Assembly: GCA_031404155.1 (NCBI GenBank)
Contig: JANNGZ010000172.1
Coordinates: forward strand, 1 to 10,938
Origin: JANNGZ01 sp031404155
Lineage (GTDB): Bacteria > Pseudomonadota > Gammaproteobacteria > Burkholderiales > Burkholderiaceae_C
Reading direction: 5' to 3'
DNA length: 10,938 nt
Within the stretch, counting starts at the first letter, position 1. The number at the start of each line of letters is the position of its first letter. Below the pieces are notes generated by a model, which was not told where the DNA came from, did not search any database, and saw nothing but the letters and a program-made list of their open reading frames with translations. The position numbers were made by a program, and so were the translations under genes. Below, in pieces: positions 1 through 6,145 of the stretch.

Positions 1-285
1 CTCCGACAAGGTGGTGGCGACGGCGAAGAACACCATCAACAGCGCACACAGCAGGTACACCCCGAGCAGCGACGCGTTGAGCAGTTCGAGCACCGGCGTG
101 TTGGCGCCGAAGCGGAACAACATGCAGGGCAGCGCGAAGTAGAGAACGAAGGCGTTGAGGCCGGGAATCGCCGACTCGGGCAGCACATGCCGGCGCGCCG
201 CGAGGTAGCCGCAAAGCACCAGCGCAAAAAAAGGAACCGTGACCGCGAGCACCGCCTGCATGGCGGCGAGTATCCGATGCGGCAT
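1..285 (-). CDS. AEC family transporter, N-terminal part (runs off the window)
   Basis: This is the first 95 residues of an inner-membrane carrier of the auxin efflux carrier (AEC) family, whose bacterial members include malonate and other organic-acid permeases. Two hydrophobic segments are visible, about residues 8-28 and 67-88. Between them lies the stretch PGLNAFVLYFALPCMLFRFG (residues 41-60), which is characteristic of the N-terminus of this family in Burkholderiales. The reading frame stays open to base 1, so the C-terminal two thirds are outside the window. The start is uncertain: ATG at 285 gives MPHRILAAMQ, and an in-frame ATG at 261 gives MQAVLAVTVPFF, closer to the usual short N-terminus. 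Neither has a clear Shine-Dalgarno sequence. The gene follows the PhoD-like phosphatase by 41 bases on the same strand, so the two may be co-transcribed. The substrate cannot be told from this fragment. Confidence 0.85.
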   Translation of the reverse strand, partial: MPHRILAAMQAVLAVTVPFFALVLCGYLAARRHVLPESAIPGLNAFVLYFALPCMLFRFGANTPVLELLNASLLGVYLLCALLMVFFAVATTLSE

Positions 286-326
286 CGCCAGGGCGCTGCC
301 ACACGCGCGACGGGATCGCCCTTGTG

Positions 327-1892
327 TTACGCCGTCACCGCGCCCGGCCGCCGCGCATCCACCACAAAACTCGCCGAAGTGCGCGCCATGCTCGCCGCGT
401 CGGCGGCGTCGTCGACCACCCGCAGTTGCGCCTTGAGCTGCTTCGCGTCGAGGGCCAATCGCAGGCTGCCGCGCTTGTCGCCGCGGCCATGGTGGATATG
501 TGGGTTGAACTTCAAGGCCGCGTCGATGCGCTCCTGGGCCAGGCTGCGGCTGGCGATCGAGGTGCCGCAGAACTCGGTGGCCACGATGGGCGAGGCGGCA
601 TCGTCGAAGTCGCGCTTCAGGTCGGCCACATAGTGCGTGTGCACGTCGCCGCCGAGCACCACCACACCGGGCACCTGCCTCTCGGCGACGGTGTCGAGCA
701 GCCGCGCTCGCGCGGCCGGGTAGCCGTCCCAGCCGTCGGTCCAGTAGCGCGCATCGCGCGCCGGGTCATCCCAGGCAAAACGCGCCATCAGGGTTTGTTG
801 CGCGAGCAGGTTCCAGGGCCGGTTCAGGTCCCAGCCGCTGGCAAGCCAGCGCTCCTGGGTGTCGCCGAGCAGCGTGCGTTTGGGGTCGCGCAAGGCTGCG
901 CATTCGCTTGACCGCACCGTGTTCGAGCCCCCCTTGCCGGGGCGCGGGCAGGCCTGCGGGTCGCGGTACTGGCGGTCGTCGAGCAGGTGGATTCGCGCCA
1001 GGCGCCCCCAGTCCAGCCGGCTCACGATGCGCATCTCGGCGCCGCGCGGGCGCGCCGATTTCGGGAACGGCATGTGTTCCCAATAGGCCTGGTAGGCCGC
1101 GGCGCGCTGGGCTTCGAAATCGGCTTGCAGGTTCTGCCCTTGCAAGCCGGCGTAGTCGTTGTCGACCTCGTGGTCGTCCCACACGACGAGCCACGGCGCG
1201 CACGCATGCGCGGCCTGCAAGGCGGGGTCGCGTTTGTACTGCGCATAACGTGCGCGGTAGTCGACCAGCGTGCGCACCAGGCCGCCTTCATGCTGGCGCG
1301 GGTTGCCGGCCCCGGCGCCCGCTGCGGTCGCGACCACCGCAGGCGCCTCGTAGATGTAGTCGCCAACGAAGAGGATGAGGTCGGGCTCGCCGCGCACCAC
1401 GTCGCGCCAGGCCGCAAAGTGGCCGTGGTCCAAACGCTGGCAGCTCGCCACCGCAAAATCGAGTCGGGCCACCGCGGCATCGGCCGCCGGCGCGGTGCGG
1501 GTGCGGCCGGAGGCGCTGCGCTGGCCGAGCGCTTCGAAGCGGTACCAGTAGCCACGTGCGGCGTCGAGCCCGAGCGGTTCGGCGTGCACGCTGTGGGCCT
1601 CGTCGGCGATGGCGGTCTCTTCACCGCGCGCGGCGATGCGGGTGAAGGCCTCGTCGTGCGCCAGCTCCCAGCGCACCGGCACACGCGCCGGCAGCGCCTC
1701 GCCGGTGAGCCGGGTCCACAGCACCATGCCGTCGGGCCGCGGCTGGCCGCTGGCGATGCCGAGCGCGAAGCGCTCGCTGTCGGCGGCGCGCGCGTCGCGG
1801 ACGAAGATGGGCGCGGCGGCCAGTGCCGCGACGCTCGCCGCGCCGGCCAGCCAATCACGTCGGTTCGGGTTCGGGTTCGGGTTCGGGTTCAT
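327..1892 (-). CDS. phoD: PhoD-type alkaline phosphatase, Tat-exported
   Basis: This 521-residue protein is a secreted phosphodiesterase/alkaline phosphatase of the PhoD family, which releases phosphate from phosphoesters outside the cytoplasm using iron and calcium. The N-terminus has a twin-arginine signal (RRDWLAG, residues 11-17), a hydrophobic stretch and a likely cleavage after ARA (34-36). A PhoD N-terminal beta domain covers about 40-135. The catalytic domain shows ASC (149-151), GDYIYE (177-182), WDDHEVDND (238-246) and GGDVHTH (414-420). These fit the Cys, Asp-x-x-Tyr, Asn and Asp-x-His-x-His ligand set known for Bacillus PhoD, so the enzyme looks intact. The start at 1892 is supported by a GAGGA Shine-Dalgarno (1900-1904 on the complement) 7 bases upstream. 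The n-region is an odd (Asn-Pro)4-Asn run made by a hexanucleotide repeat. The gene is divergent from rep. No Pho box was identified. Confidence 0.93.
   Translation of the reverse strand: MNPNPNPNPNRRDWLAGAASVAALAAAPIFVRDARAADSERFALGIASGQPRPDGMVLWTRLTGEALPARVPVRWELAHDEAFTRIAARGEETAIADEAHSVHAEPLGLDAARGYWYRFEALGQRSASGRTRTAPAADAAVARLDFAVASCQRLDHGHFAAWRDVVRGEPDLILFVGDYIYEAPAVVATAAGAGAGNPRQHEGGLVRTLVDYRARYAQYKRDPALQAAHACAPWLVVWDDHEVDNDYAGLQGQNLQADFEAQRAAAYQAYWEHMPFPKSARPRGAEMRIVSRLDWGRLARIHLLDDRQYRDPQACPRPGKGGSNTVRSSECAALRDPKRTLLGDTQERWLASGWDLNRPWNLLAQQTLMARFAWDDPARDARYWTDGWDGYPAARARLLDTVAERQVPGVVVLGGDVHTHYVADLKRDFDDAASPIVATEFCGTSIASRSLAQERIDAALKFNPHIHHGRGDKRGSLRLALDAKQLKAQLRVVDDAADAASMARTSASFVVDARRPGAVTA
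1862..1890. repeat. Hexanucleotide tandem repeat at the start of the PhoD-like gene
   Basis: The unit GGTTCG is repeated almost five times (29 bases) with no mismatch. Read on the minus strand it encodes residues 1-10 of the phosphatase (the Asn-Pro run), directly before the twin-arginine pair. Because the unit is six bases, a gain or loss of copies would lengthen or shorten the signal peptide n-region by two residues without breaking the frame. Confidence 0.9.
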
Positions 1893-2020
1893 GCGCTCAT
1901 CCTCAGCGGCAGCCGCGACGCGCGTGTGACCGCGCCGGTGACGCCGGCGACGCGCGAGTTCTTACCACAGTGGCGCTCGGCCCCGCCGGCTACCATCCGC
2001 CGCCCTTCGCACTCCCTTGC

Positions 2021-4078
2021 ATGGCCGAGACCCTCAACAACGCCCAGCTTCAAGCGGTGCACCACCTGCACGGCCCCTGCCTGGTGCTCGCGGGTGCGGG
2101 CTCGGGCAAGACCCGCGTGATCGTGCACAAGATCGCGCGCCTGCTGCAAGCCGGCGTCGAGGCGAAGCAGATCGCGGCCATCACCTTCACCAACAAGGCC
2201 GCACAGGAGATGCGCGAGCGCGCCAAAGCGCTGGTGGGCTCGCGCGCCGCGAAGGAGCTGGCGGTGAGCACCTTTCATTCGCTCGGCGTGCGCATGCTGC
2301 GCGAAGACGGCACGGCCCTGGCGCTGAAAGAGAACTTCTCGATCCTCGATTCGGACGATGTGCTCGGCGTGATCCGCGACGCCGGTGCCTGCTCAGACAA
2401 CGCCCTCGCGCGGCGCTGGCAGTGGACGATCAGCCTGTGGAAGAACCAGGGCCTGAACAGCGACCGTGCGGGCGACGCGGCGAAAGACGACGACGAACGG
2501 GTGGCGGCGCGTGTCATGCGCCTGTACGAAGAGCGGCTTGCGGCCTACCAGGCGGTGGACTTCGACGACCTGATCAGCCTGCCCTTGAAGTTGCTGCAAA
2601 CCAGCGCCGAGGCCCGCGGCAAATGGCAGAACCGTTTCCGCCATCTGCTGGTGGACGAATACCAGGACACCAACGGCGTGCAGTACGAGTTGCTGAAGAC
2701 GCTGGTGGACCATGCCGACGAGCGCTGGCGCGCGCGCTTCACCGCGGTGGGCGACGACGACCAGAGCATCTACGGCTGGCGCGGCGCCACCATTCACAAC
2801 CTGAAGCGCCTGCCGCTGGACTTCCCCGCGCTCACCGTGATTGCGCTGGAACAGAACTACCGCTCCACCGGCAACATCCTGCGCGCGGCCAACCATGTCA
2901 TCTCTGCGAACCCGAAGATCTTCGAGAAGAAACTCTGGAGCGAGTTCGGCGACGGCGAGCCGGTGCGGCTGCTCGAAAGCGACGGCGAGGAACATGAGGC
3001 CGAGCGTGCGGTGGCCTTCATCCAGGCCACCAGAAGCGCGGGCGGTGCGGCGCTGAGGTGGAGCGACTTCGCGGTCCTCTATCGCGCCAACCACCAGTCG
3101 CGTGCGCTGGAGCAAAAGCTGCGGGCCGCGCAGATCCCGTACAAGGTGTCGGGCGGCACCAGCTTCTTCGACCGCGCCGAGATTCGCGACCTCTGCGCCT
3201 GGCTGCGCCTGATCGTCAACAACGACGACGACCCCGCGTTTTTGCGCGCGGTGACCAGCCCAAAACGTGGCATCGGCCACCAGACGCTGGGCGGCCTCGG
3301 CGAGTTTGCGGGGCAGTGGAAAACATCGCTGTTCGAAGCGCTCTTTGCACAGTCCCTCTGCAGCAAACTCGGCGCCAAGGCCATCGGCTCGCTGCACGAG
3401 TTCGGCCGCTGTATCAACGACCTCCAGTACCGCGCGCGCCGGACCACCGGCGCCGAGGACGCGAAGTTGCTGTTGCTCGGCTGGCTCAAGGACATTGGCT
3501 ACGAGCAGCACCTGCACGACGGCGAGGACAGCGAAAAAGTGGCCACCGCGCGCTGGAGCAACGTGCTTGACTTCATCGACTGGATCGCCAAACGCTGCGG
3601 CGGTGAACTCACCCAAGACGGCGGCAGCTTCGAGACCGAAAAGCAGAGCGTGCTTCAGGTGGCCCAGACCATCAGCGTGATCATCAGCCTGGCCGAGCGC
3701 GACAACAACCAAGACGTGGTGACCCTGTCCACCCTGCACGCGGCCAAGGGCCTGGAGTGGCCGCATGTGCTGCTCGCCGGTGTCAACGAAGGTTTACTGC
3801 CCTTTCGCAGCGGCGACGAGGACATGACACCCGAACGCCTCGAAGAAGAACGCCGCCTGATGTACGTGGGCATCACCCGCGCCCGCACCACACTGGCGGT
3901 GAGCACGCTCAAGCGCCGCAAGCGCGGCCGCGAGATGGTGGCCGGCGTGCCGAGCCGCTTCATCGGCGAGATGAAGCTGAATGAAAACCTGGTGAAGGAA
4001 GACCCGCGGGAGCGCTTGAAGCGGCTGCGGGCGCAACTGGTGGCGGGTGCGGCGCCGGTGGTGGCCGAGGGGACTTGA
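2021..4078 (+). CDS. rep: ATP-dependent DNA helicase Rep (UvrD/Rep superfamily 1A)
   Basis: This 685-residue protein is a 3'-5' single-strand DNA translocase and helicase that helps replication forks pass bound proteins. Walker A AGAGSGKT is at 24-31, the DExx motif VDEYQDTN at 211-218, motif III DDQSIYGWRGA at 246-256, LEQNYRS at 276-282, TLHAAKGLEW at 571-580 and the arginine motif VGITR at 616-620. All helicase motifs look intact. Stretches such as NHQSRALEQ, IPYKVSGGTSFF and PSRFIGEM, and the length (E. coli Rep has 673 residues), fit Rep better than UvrD or PcrA. The start is placed at the ATG encoding MAETLNNAQLQAV because this aligns with the family N-terminus. The frame is open upstream to 1823, but that part has no family similarity and crosses the divergent promoter region. 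No good Shine-Dalgarno is visible. The gene is divergent from the phosphatase, with 128 bases between them. Confidence 0.95.
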   Translation: MAETLNNAQLQAVHHLHGPCLVLAGAGSGKTRVIVHKIARLLQAGVEAKQIAAITFTNKAAQEMRERAKALVGSRAAKELAVSTFHSLGVRMLREDGTALALKENFSILDSDDVLGVIRDAGACSDNALARRWQWTISLWKNQGLNSDRAGDAAKDDDERVAARVMRLYEERLAAYQAVDFDDLISLPLKLLQTSAEARGKWQNRFRHLLVDEYQDTNGVQYELLKTLVDHADERWRARFTAVGDDDQSIYGWRGATIHNLKRLPLDFPALTVIALEQNYRSTGNILRAANHVISANPKIFEKKLWSEFGDGEPVRLLESDGEEHEAERAVAFIQATRSAGGAALRWSDFAVLYRANHQSRALEQKLRAAQIPYKVSGGTSFFDRAEIRDLCAWLRLIVNNDDDPAFLRAVTSPKRGIGHQTLGGLGEFAGQWKTSLFEALFAQSLCSKLGAKAIGSLHEFGRCINDLQYRARRTTGAEDAKLLLLGWLKDIGYEQHLHDGEDSEKVATARWSNVLDFIDWIAKRCGGELTQDGGSFETEKQSVLQVAQTISVIISLAERDNNQDVVTLSTLHAAKGLEWPHVLLAGVNEGLLPFRSGDEDMTPERLEEERRLMYVGITRARTTLAVSTLKRRKRGREMVAGVPSRFIGEMKLNENLVKEDPRERLKRLRAQLVAGAAPVVAEGT

Positions 4079-4079
4079 T

Positions 4080-4105
4080 GGGGGAAGGTTGGGATGGGGG
4101 TGGGG
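4080..4105 (+). other. G-rich run, possible G-quadruplex motif just after rep
   Basis: Four G-runs of 5, 3, 5 and 4 bases are separated by loops of 6, 2 and 1 bases. This meets the common G3+N1-7 pattern on the coding strand. It starts two bases after the rep stop codon. Whether it folds is not shown by the sequence. Confidence 0.6.
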
Positions 4106-4182
4106 ATGTGCGCCGCCGAGATCGCGGTTGCGGTGCTCAGCGGGCTCGCCGCATGCGGCTCGATTCCCCGCTTCGCCCCCAA

Positions 4183-4205
4183 CCCTCCCCCGTCAAGGGG
4201 GAGGG
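4183..4205. repeat. Perfect hairpin CCCTCCCCC-GTCAA-GGGGGAGGG
   Basis: This is a perfect 9-base inverted repeat with a 5-base loop, lying between rep and the lysoplasmalogenase gene. There is no T-run after it, so it is not a classical intrinsic terminator. The same C-rich/G-rich palindrome is a familiar dispersed intergenic element in high-GC proteobacteria, where its complement reads PSPLTGEG in one frame. The right arm ends 15 bases before the next start codon, so the best purine-rich Shine-Dalgarno candidate (4199-4208) would be partly held in the stem. Confidence 0.75.
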
Positions 4206-4220
4206 AGAATACGCGGCACC

Positions 4221-4901
4221 ATGACGCCGATGCTGCTGCTGCCCACCCTCACCGCCCTCTTCGCCGCGCTCGCCATCGCCTCGGCCCCCTGGGCGCTCGG
4301 CCTGCCCTGGCTGAACTTCGTCTTCAAGCCGCTGACCACGATCCTGATCATCGTGTTCGCGTGGCGGCGCGGCGCGGACCACCCGGAAACCAGCCGCTGG
4401 GTGATTGCCGGCTTGTTCCTTTCGCTCGTCGGCGACATCGCGCTGCTCTGGCCTCAGCAAGGTTTCCTGGCCGGCCTGATCGCGTTCCTGCTCGCACACC
4501 TGGCCTACCTGGTGGCCTTCACCCGCGTGCAGCGGTTTGCGGCGCGGCCGCTGGCGTTCGCGGTCTACGCGGTGGTGGCGGGCCTGATCCTGTGGCAGCT
4601 CTGGCCCGGTGTGCCCACCGCGCTGCGCATTCCGGTGCTGGCCTACGTGTTGTGCCTGGCTTCGATGGCGGCGCAGGCGGCGGTGTTGTGGCTCGTTTCG
4701 CGTGACAAGCTGGGCGAGGAGCCACGCGGCCGCATGCTCGCGATCGGTGGCGCGCTGTTCGTGCTGTCGGACGCGCTGCTGGCCAGCAACAAGTTCGGCG
4801 CCACGCCGCTGCCGGCAGCGTCGCTATTGATCCTGGCCACCTACTGGGCCGCACAGTGGTGCATCGCGTCGTGGCTTTCGCCGCCGCGGCGCCAGCCTTG
4901 A
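4221..4901 (+). CDS. Lysoplasmalogenase-like membrane protein (YhhN/TMEM86 family)
   Basis: This 226-residue integral membrane protein belongs to the YhhN/TMEM86 family. Characterised members hydrolyse the vinyl-ether bond of lysoplasmalogens, giving a fatty aldehyde and a glycerophospho-headgroup. About seven to eight hydrophobic segments cover nearly the whole chain. Family marks are the early FKPLTT (35-40), LSLVGDIALLW (67-77, with Asp72), GLIAFLLAHLAYLVAF (85-100) and SDALLASNKF (183-192, with Asp184). The length is normal for the family. The ATG at 4221 was chosen because it gives the usual short N-terminus; the frame is open upstream to 4047 but that part is the hairpin region. The gene ends only three bases from the convergent response-regulator gene. 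Plasmalogens are not typical lipids of aerobic betaproteobacteria, so the real substrate may be something else. Confidence 0.87.
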   Translation: MTPMLLLPTLTALFAALAIASAPWALGLPWLNFVFKPLTTILIIVFAWRRGADHPETSRWVIAGLFLSLVGDIALLWPQQGFLAGLIAFLLAHLAYLVAFTRVQRFAARPLAFAVYAVVAGLILWQLWPGVPTALRIPVLAYVLCLASMAAQAAVLWLVSRDKLGEEPRGRMLAIGGALFVLSDALLASNKFGATPLPAASLLILATYWAAQWCIASWLSPPRRQP

Positions 4902-4904
4902 CGG

Positions 4905-5762
4905 CTACATGCCCTTGAACAGCCCGGTGTAGCTGCGGCTCACCTCGAGCTTTTCGTTCAGGCCTTTGATGGCCACCAACTGGCGGCCGCGAAAGTCGCG
5001 GCTCACGCCGGCAATGGCCTTGGTGTTCACCAGCGTCGAGCGGTGGATCTGCCAGAACCGCTGCGGGTCGACCTCGTCCACCAGCTCCTTGATCGGCTTG
5101 CGGATCAGGGCTTCGAGCTGCGCGGTCTGCACCCGGGTGTACTTCTCGTCGCTGATGAAAAACAGCACGTCCTCCACCGGGATCATCTGGATCGCGGGGC
5201 CCACGCTGGCCTGGATCCAGCGCAGGTACTCGGGCGCCTTGCCGCTCATCTGCGCCGAGAGTTTGTGCAGCAGTTGTTGCAGCGGCGCAGCCTGACCGGT
5301 GCCAGCCGCCGCGTCGTGGGTGGGTGCCGCACCGCCGCTGGTCGCGCGCTGCGCCAGCCGTGCCTTCAGCCGCTGCACCGTGACCGCGAGCCGCTCGCGC
5401 TCCGCCGGTTTGAGCACATAGTCCACCGCGCCCTGCTCGAAGGCCTCCACCGCGTACTGGTCGTAGGCGGTGATGAACACAATCTCGGGCAGCGGCCAGT
5501 CTTCGTCGGTTTCCAGTTGCGCAATCTGCCGCGCCGCCTCCACGCCGGTCAGGCCGGGCATGCGGATGTCGAGGAACACCAGGTCGGGCCGGTGTTGCGC
5601 GACGAGGTCCACCGCTTCCTGACCGTTCTTGGCTTCGGCCACGATCTGCAGTTCGGGCCAGGCCTCGGTGATGCGCGCGCGCAGCTGTTCGCGCATCAGG
5701 CGCTCGTCGTCGGCAATCACGGCGGACGGCGCATCGGCGCTCGGGGTGGTGCTCTGGTTCAT
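4905..5762 (-). CDS. LytTR-family response regulator
   Basis: This 285-residue protein is a DNA-binding response regulator. The receiver domain (about 13-130) has the acidic pair Asp18/Asp19, phosphoacceptor Asp65 in LVFLDIRMPG, Thr98 and Lys118 in YVLKPA, so all phosphorylation residues are present. A short insertion (TDEDWPLPE) precedes the beta strand carrying Thr98. A low-complexity Ala/Gly/Thr linker (about 131-150) leads to a LytTR DNA-binding domain (about 172-285) with IPVEDVLFFISDEKYTRV and the family block FWQIHRSTLVN (227-237). The start at 5762 gives a normal N-terminus and overlaps the stop of the upstream membrane protein by four bases (ATGA), pointing to translational coupling. 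It is the likely partner of the LytS-type kinase encoded two genes upstream. Its target sites were not identified. It ends three bases from the convergent lysoplasmalogenase gene. Confidence 0.93.
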   Translation of the reverse strand: MNQSTTPSADAPSAVIADDERLMREQLRARITEAWPELQIVAEAKNGQEAVDLVAQHRPDLVFLDIRMPGLTGVEAARQIAQLETDEDWPLPEIVFITAYDQYAVEAFEQGAVDYVLKPAERERLAVTVQRLKARLAQRATSGGAAPTHDAAAGTGQAAPLQQLLHKLSAQMSGKAPEYLRWIQASVGPAIQMIPVEDVLFFISDEKYTRVQTAQLEALIRKPIKELVDEVDPQRFWQIHRSTLVNTKAIAGVSRDFRGRQLVAIKGLNEKLEVSRSYTGLFKGM

Positions 5763-6145
5763 CGCGCGATTGTCGTGTTCTTCGAGCCGCGCCGCAGCAG
5801 GGCCCGGACCAGCAAGGCCACCAGCAGCACCGGTGCGAGCAGCAGCGCCAGCATCACCAGCGCGCCCACCAGCGTCGCCAGCAGGCTCAAGCCGCCGGCG
5901 AGCAGGCCGCATACCGCCACCAGCGGCACCACCACCAGCACGATGGCCGCGGCCAGCGCCACGCCGCCGGTGGCCAGCAGCCAATGGCGCGCGTCGGCGG
6001 GCAGGTTCACCGCTTCGCCGTTGATCGTGATCGTGCCCAGCACTTCCTGCGGCAGCACGAAAACCAGGAGCGCGGCCACCGCCATCGATGCGAGCAGGCC
6101 CAGCACCAGCACGCCGAGCAACACGATGCGCAGAGCGAGCCTCAT
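5759..6145 (-). CDS. Small membrane protein of unknown function between kinase and regulator
   Basis: I do not recognise this 128-residue protein. It has three likely membrane segments, about residues 5-30, 53-77 and 79-108. A short loop (31-52) between the first two contains GTITINGEAVNL and is probably extracytoplasmic. The tail (109-128) is basic and polar (RALLRRGSKN). It overlaps the kinase stop by four bases (ATGA at 6142-6145) and the regulator start by four bases (5759-5762), so all three are very probably made from one transcript in a fixed ratio. A GAAGG sequence 9 bases upstream of the start can serve as Shine-Dalgarno. The position suggests an accessory or modulator of the kinase, but no catalytic or binding motif is visible. 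The loop shares an I-x-I-x-x-x-[GA]-V pattern with the kinase's outer part. Confidence 0.8.
   Translation of the reverse strand: MRLALRIVLLGVLVLGLLASMAVAALLVFVLPQEVLGTITINGEAVNLPADARHWLLATGGVALAAAIVLVVVPLVAVCGLLAGGLSLLATLVGALVMLALLLAPVLLVALLVRALLRRGSKNTTIAR

Noticed and set aside
1823..2020. N-terminal extension of rep
   Set aside because: The extra 66 residues are encoded by the start of the divergent phosphatase gene and its repeat; Rep proteins begin at the position matching 2021.
987..2120. Long plus-strand ORF (377 codons) opposite the phosphatase gene
   Set aside because: It is antisense to all PhoD motifs, runs into rep in another frame and has no family similarity.
2393..3766. Long minus-strand ORF (457 codons) opposite rep
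   Set aside because: It lies wholly inside rep, has Val/Ala/Gly/Arg-rich composition without any recognisable domain, and is the usual mirror ORF of GC-rich coding DNA.
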